Assembly (NCBI GenBank): GCA_946885755.1
Contig: CAMPHB010000051.1
Span: 1 to 8,041 of the forward strand
Source: an uncultured Methylophaga sp.
Lineage (GTDB): Bacteria > Pseudomonadota > Gammaproteobacteria > Nitrosococcales > Methylophagaceae
Direction: 5' to 3'
Length of the DNA: 8,041 bases
Shown here in pieces: positions 7,705 through 8,041 of this stretch (positions are counted from its first letter, which is position 1; every line of letters begins with the position of its first letter). A model generated the notes under the pieces. It was not told the origin of the DNA and searched no databases. It worked only from the letters and a program-made list of their open reading frames with translations. The translations under genes were made by a program, and so were the position numbers.

Positions 7705-7732
7705 GTCATGCCGAACGAAGCCGAGGCATCTC
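7705..7732 (+). repeat. REP-like palindromic element 2 (GTCAT-led)
   Basis: GTCAT (7705-7709) opens an imperfect palindrome: ATGCC (7708-7712) pairs with GGCAT (7725-7729) around a 12-nt loop containing CGAAGCCGA, followed by CTC. Its reverse complement reads like the common bacterial intergenic 'GCCTCGGCTTCG...GGCATGACA' repeat, recalled from memory. Confidence 0.55.
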
Positions 7733-7752
7733 AAACCAAACTTAAAAAAACA

Positions 7753-7838
7753 CCGTCATCGCGAGGCCGGAGGCCGTGGCGATCCAGCGTCGGTTGTCAC
7801 CAGATTGCCACAGTGAACAGGCTACCTCACAGTGACAA
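7753..7838 (+). repeat. REP-like inverted pair (elements 3 and 4, BIME-like)
   Basis: Element 3 (7753-7787) starts GTCATCGC, contains ATCGC (7758-7762) / GCGAT (7779-7783) with an inner GGCC-GGA-GGCC (7765-7775), and ends in GATCCAG. After about 12 nt, element 4 (7800-7838) reads as a diverged reverse copy: GATTGCCAC matches the reverse complement of element 3 (GATCGCCAC), and CCTCACAGTGAC matches CCTCGCGATGAC. TTGTCAC (7794-7800) and GTGACAA (7832-7838) are also perfect 7-bp inverted arms around element 4. Two inverted REP copies with a linker are the layout called BIME in enterobacteria. Confidence 0.6.
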
Positions 7839-7861
7839 AAAAATTTAGTCGTAGCGGATGG

Positions 7862-7957
7862 GTGAAACCGGGACCTCCCAAATAGTCTTTCCTGAGAGCG
7901 CAGGCTGTTGGGCTTCACAAAAAGGGCGTATGGTGGGTGACTCTCAACTACAGGAGA
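7862..7957 (+). promoter_or_regulatory. Possible structured leader upstream of the ABM-domain gene
   Basis: Three nested short stems can form: GTGAA (7862-7866)/TTCAC (7914-7918), CCCAA (7877-7881)/TTGGG (7908-7912), and CCTG (7891-7894)/CAGG (7901-7904). Alternatively, TTTCCTG (7888-7894) can pair with CAGGAGA (7951-7957), six Watson-Crick pairs and one G-U, covering the ribosome binding site. The two uses of CCTG exclude each other. It matches no riboswitch class I know, and no covariation can be seen from a single sequence. Confidence 0.3.
7952..7956 (+). promoter_or_regulatory. Strong ribosome binding site of the ABM-domain gene
   Basis: AGGAG stands 7 nt before ATG 7964. It is the strongest Shine-Dalgarno match in the window and fixes the start of the last gene. 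Confidence 0.85.
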
Positions 7958-7963
7958 TGAGCC

Positions 7964-8041
7964 ATGGTCAAAGTAGCACTGTTCGTCCGCTTGGAAGCCA
8001 AGGCCGGAAAAGAGAAAGAAGTAGAACAGTTTCTGTTGAGC
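7964..8041 (+). CDS. ABM-domain protein, putative quinol monooxygenase-like, 3'-truncated by window edge
   Basis: Only the first 26 residues are visible: MVKVALFVRLEAKAGKEKEV then EQFLLS. The opening beta strand (VALFVRLEAK) followed by a charged GKE-x-EVEQFL helix is the N-terminal signature of small (about 95-105 residue) antibiotic-biosynthesis-monooxygenase (ABM) domain proteins, which are dimeric ferredoxin-like folds including YgiN-type quinol monooxygenases. The actual substrate cannot be told. The start is set by AGGAG 7 nt upstream. It follows the lysS terminator and a repeat cluster, so it is a separate transcription unit. A different small ferredoxin-like-fold family remains possible from so short a piece. 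Confidence 0.68.
   Translation, partial: MVKVALFVRLEAKAGKEKEVEQFLLS

Larger units (their letters stand above)
7603..7963. other. Intergenic region between lysS and the ABM-domain gene
   Basis: This 361-nt stretch has no convincing gene. An open frame from 7565 to 7816 runs out of the lysS 3' end through the palindromic repeats and resembles nothing. It holds, in order, a GTCAT-led palindrome, the lysS terminator, a second palindrome, an inverted pair of palindromes, an A7 tract (7837-7843 region), and a 120-nt leader for the next gene. No clear sigma-70 promoter was recognised before the last gene; TTGGGC (7908-7913) and TATGGT (7929-7934) are only 15 nt apart and weak. Confidence 0.7.

Noticed and set aside
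7565..7816. Open frame of 83 codons after lysS
   Set aside because: It starts inside the lysS 3' end, crosses the terminator and palindromic repeats, has no ribosome binding site and its translation looks like no protein family.
7628..7838. CRISPR array
   Set aside because: The palindromes differ from each other, vary in spacing and alternate in orientation; there is no constant repeat with unique spacers.
7850..7870. End of a mobile element (GTAGCGGATGGGTGAAACC resembles a widespread dispersed repeat)
   Set aside because: The likeness is from memory, only one end is visible, and there is no matching inverted end or transposase nearby.
7908..7934. Promoter for the ABM-domain gene (TTGGGC and TATGGT)
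   Set aside because: The spacer is only 15 nt and both boxes are weak, so it is not called as a feature.

Overview
The window suggests a gammaproteobacterial chromosome of moderate GC (roughly 50%, by eye). It carries the surE-pcm-yqaA-nlpD block typical of that class, a prfB-lysS pair as in Escherichia coli, and the end of a metal-dependent formate dehydrogenase that closely resembles, from memory, the FDH1 alpha subunit of methylotrophs. A methylotroph or a relative is a reasonable guess, but the genus cannot be fixed from the sequence. All genes are on the + strand.

Layout. (1) 1-1961: 3' two thirds of a formate dehydrogenase alpha subunit, closed by a strong hairpin terminator at 1978-2004. 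(2) 2064-4945: a promoter candidate, then surE, pcm, yqaA-type and nlpD. These junctions overlap by 4 nt, overlap by 1 nt and are separated by 1 nt, so this is a translationally coupled operon for stress survival, protein repair and envelope/cell-division functions. (3) 4936-7681: a second promoter candidate, prfB (RF2) with its programmed +1 frameshift and a TTG start, then lysS 3 nt later, closed by a terminator at 7655-7681. This is a translation operon. (4) 7603-7963: a 361-nt intergenic stretch holding several GTCA(T/C)-led imperfect palindromes (REP-like) and a leader that can fold. (5) 7964-8041: the first 26 codons of an ABM-domain (quinol monooxygenase-like) protein with a strong ribosome binding site, cut by the window edge.

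The coding content is mostly conventional. The points worth a second look are these: nlpD is followed by prfB rather than by its usual partner rpoS; a 20-bp-period repeat and inverted repeat overlap the prfB promoter; palindromic repeats cluster after lysS; and the leader of the last gene has two mutually exclusive pairings, one of which would bury the ribosome binding site. I found no evidence of an entirely new multi-gene system, CRISPR array, phage, transposase or tRNA in this window.
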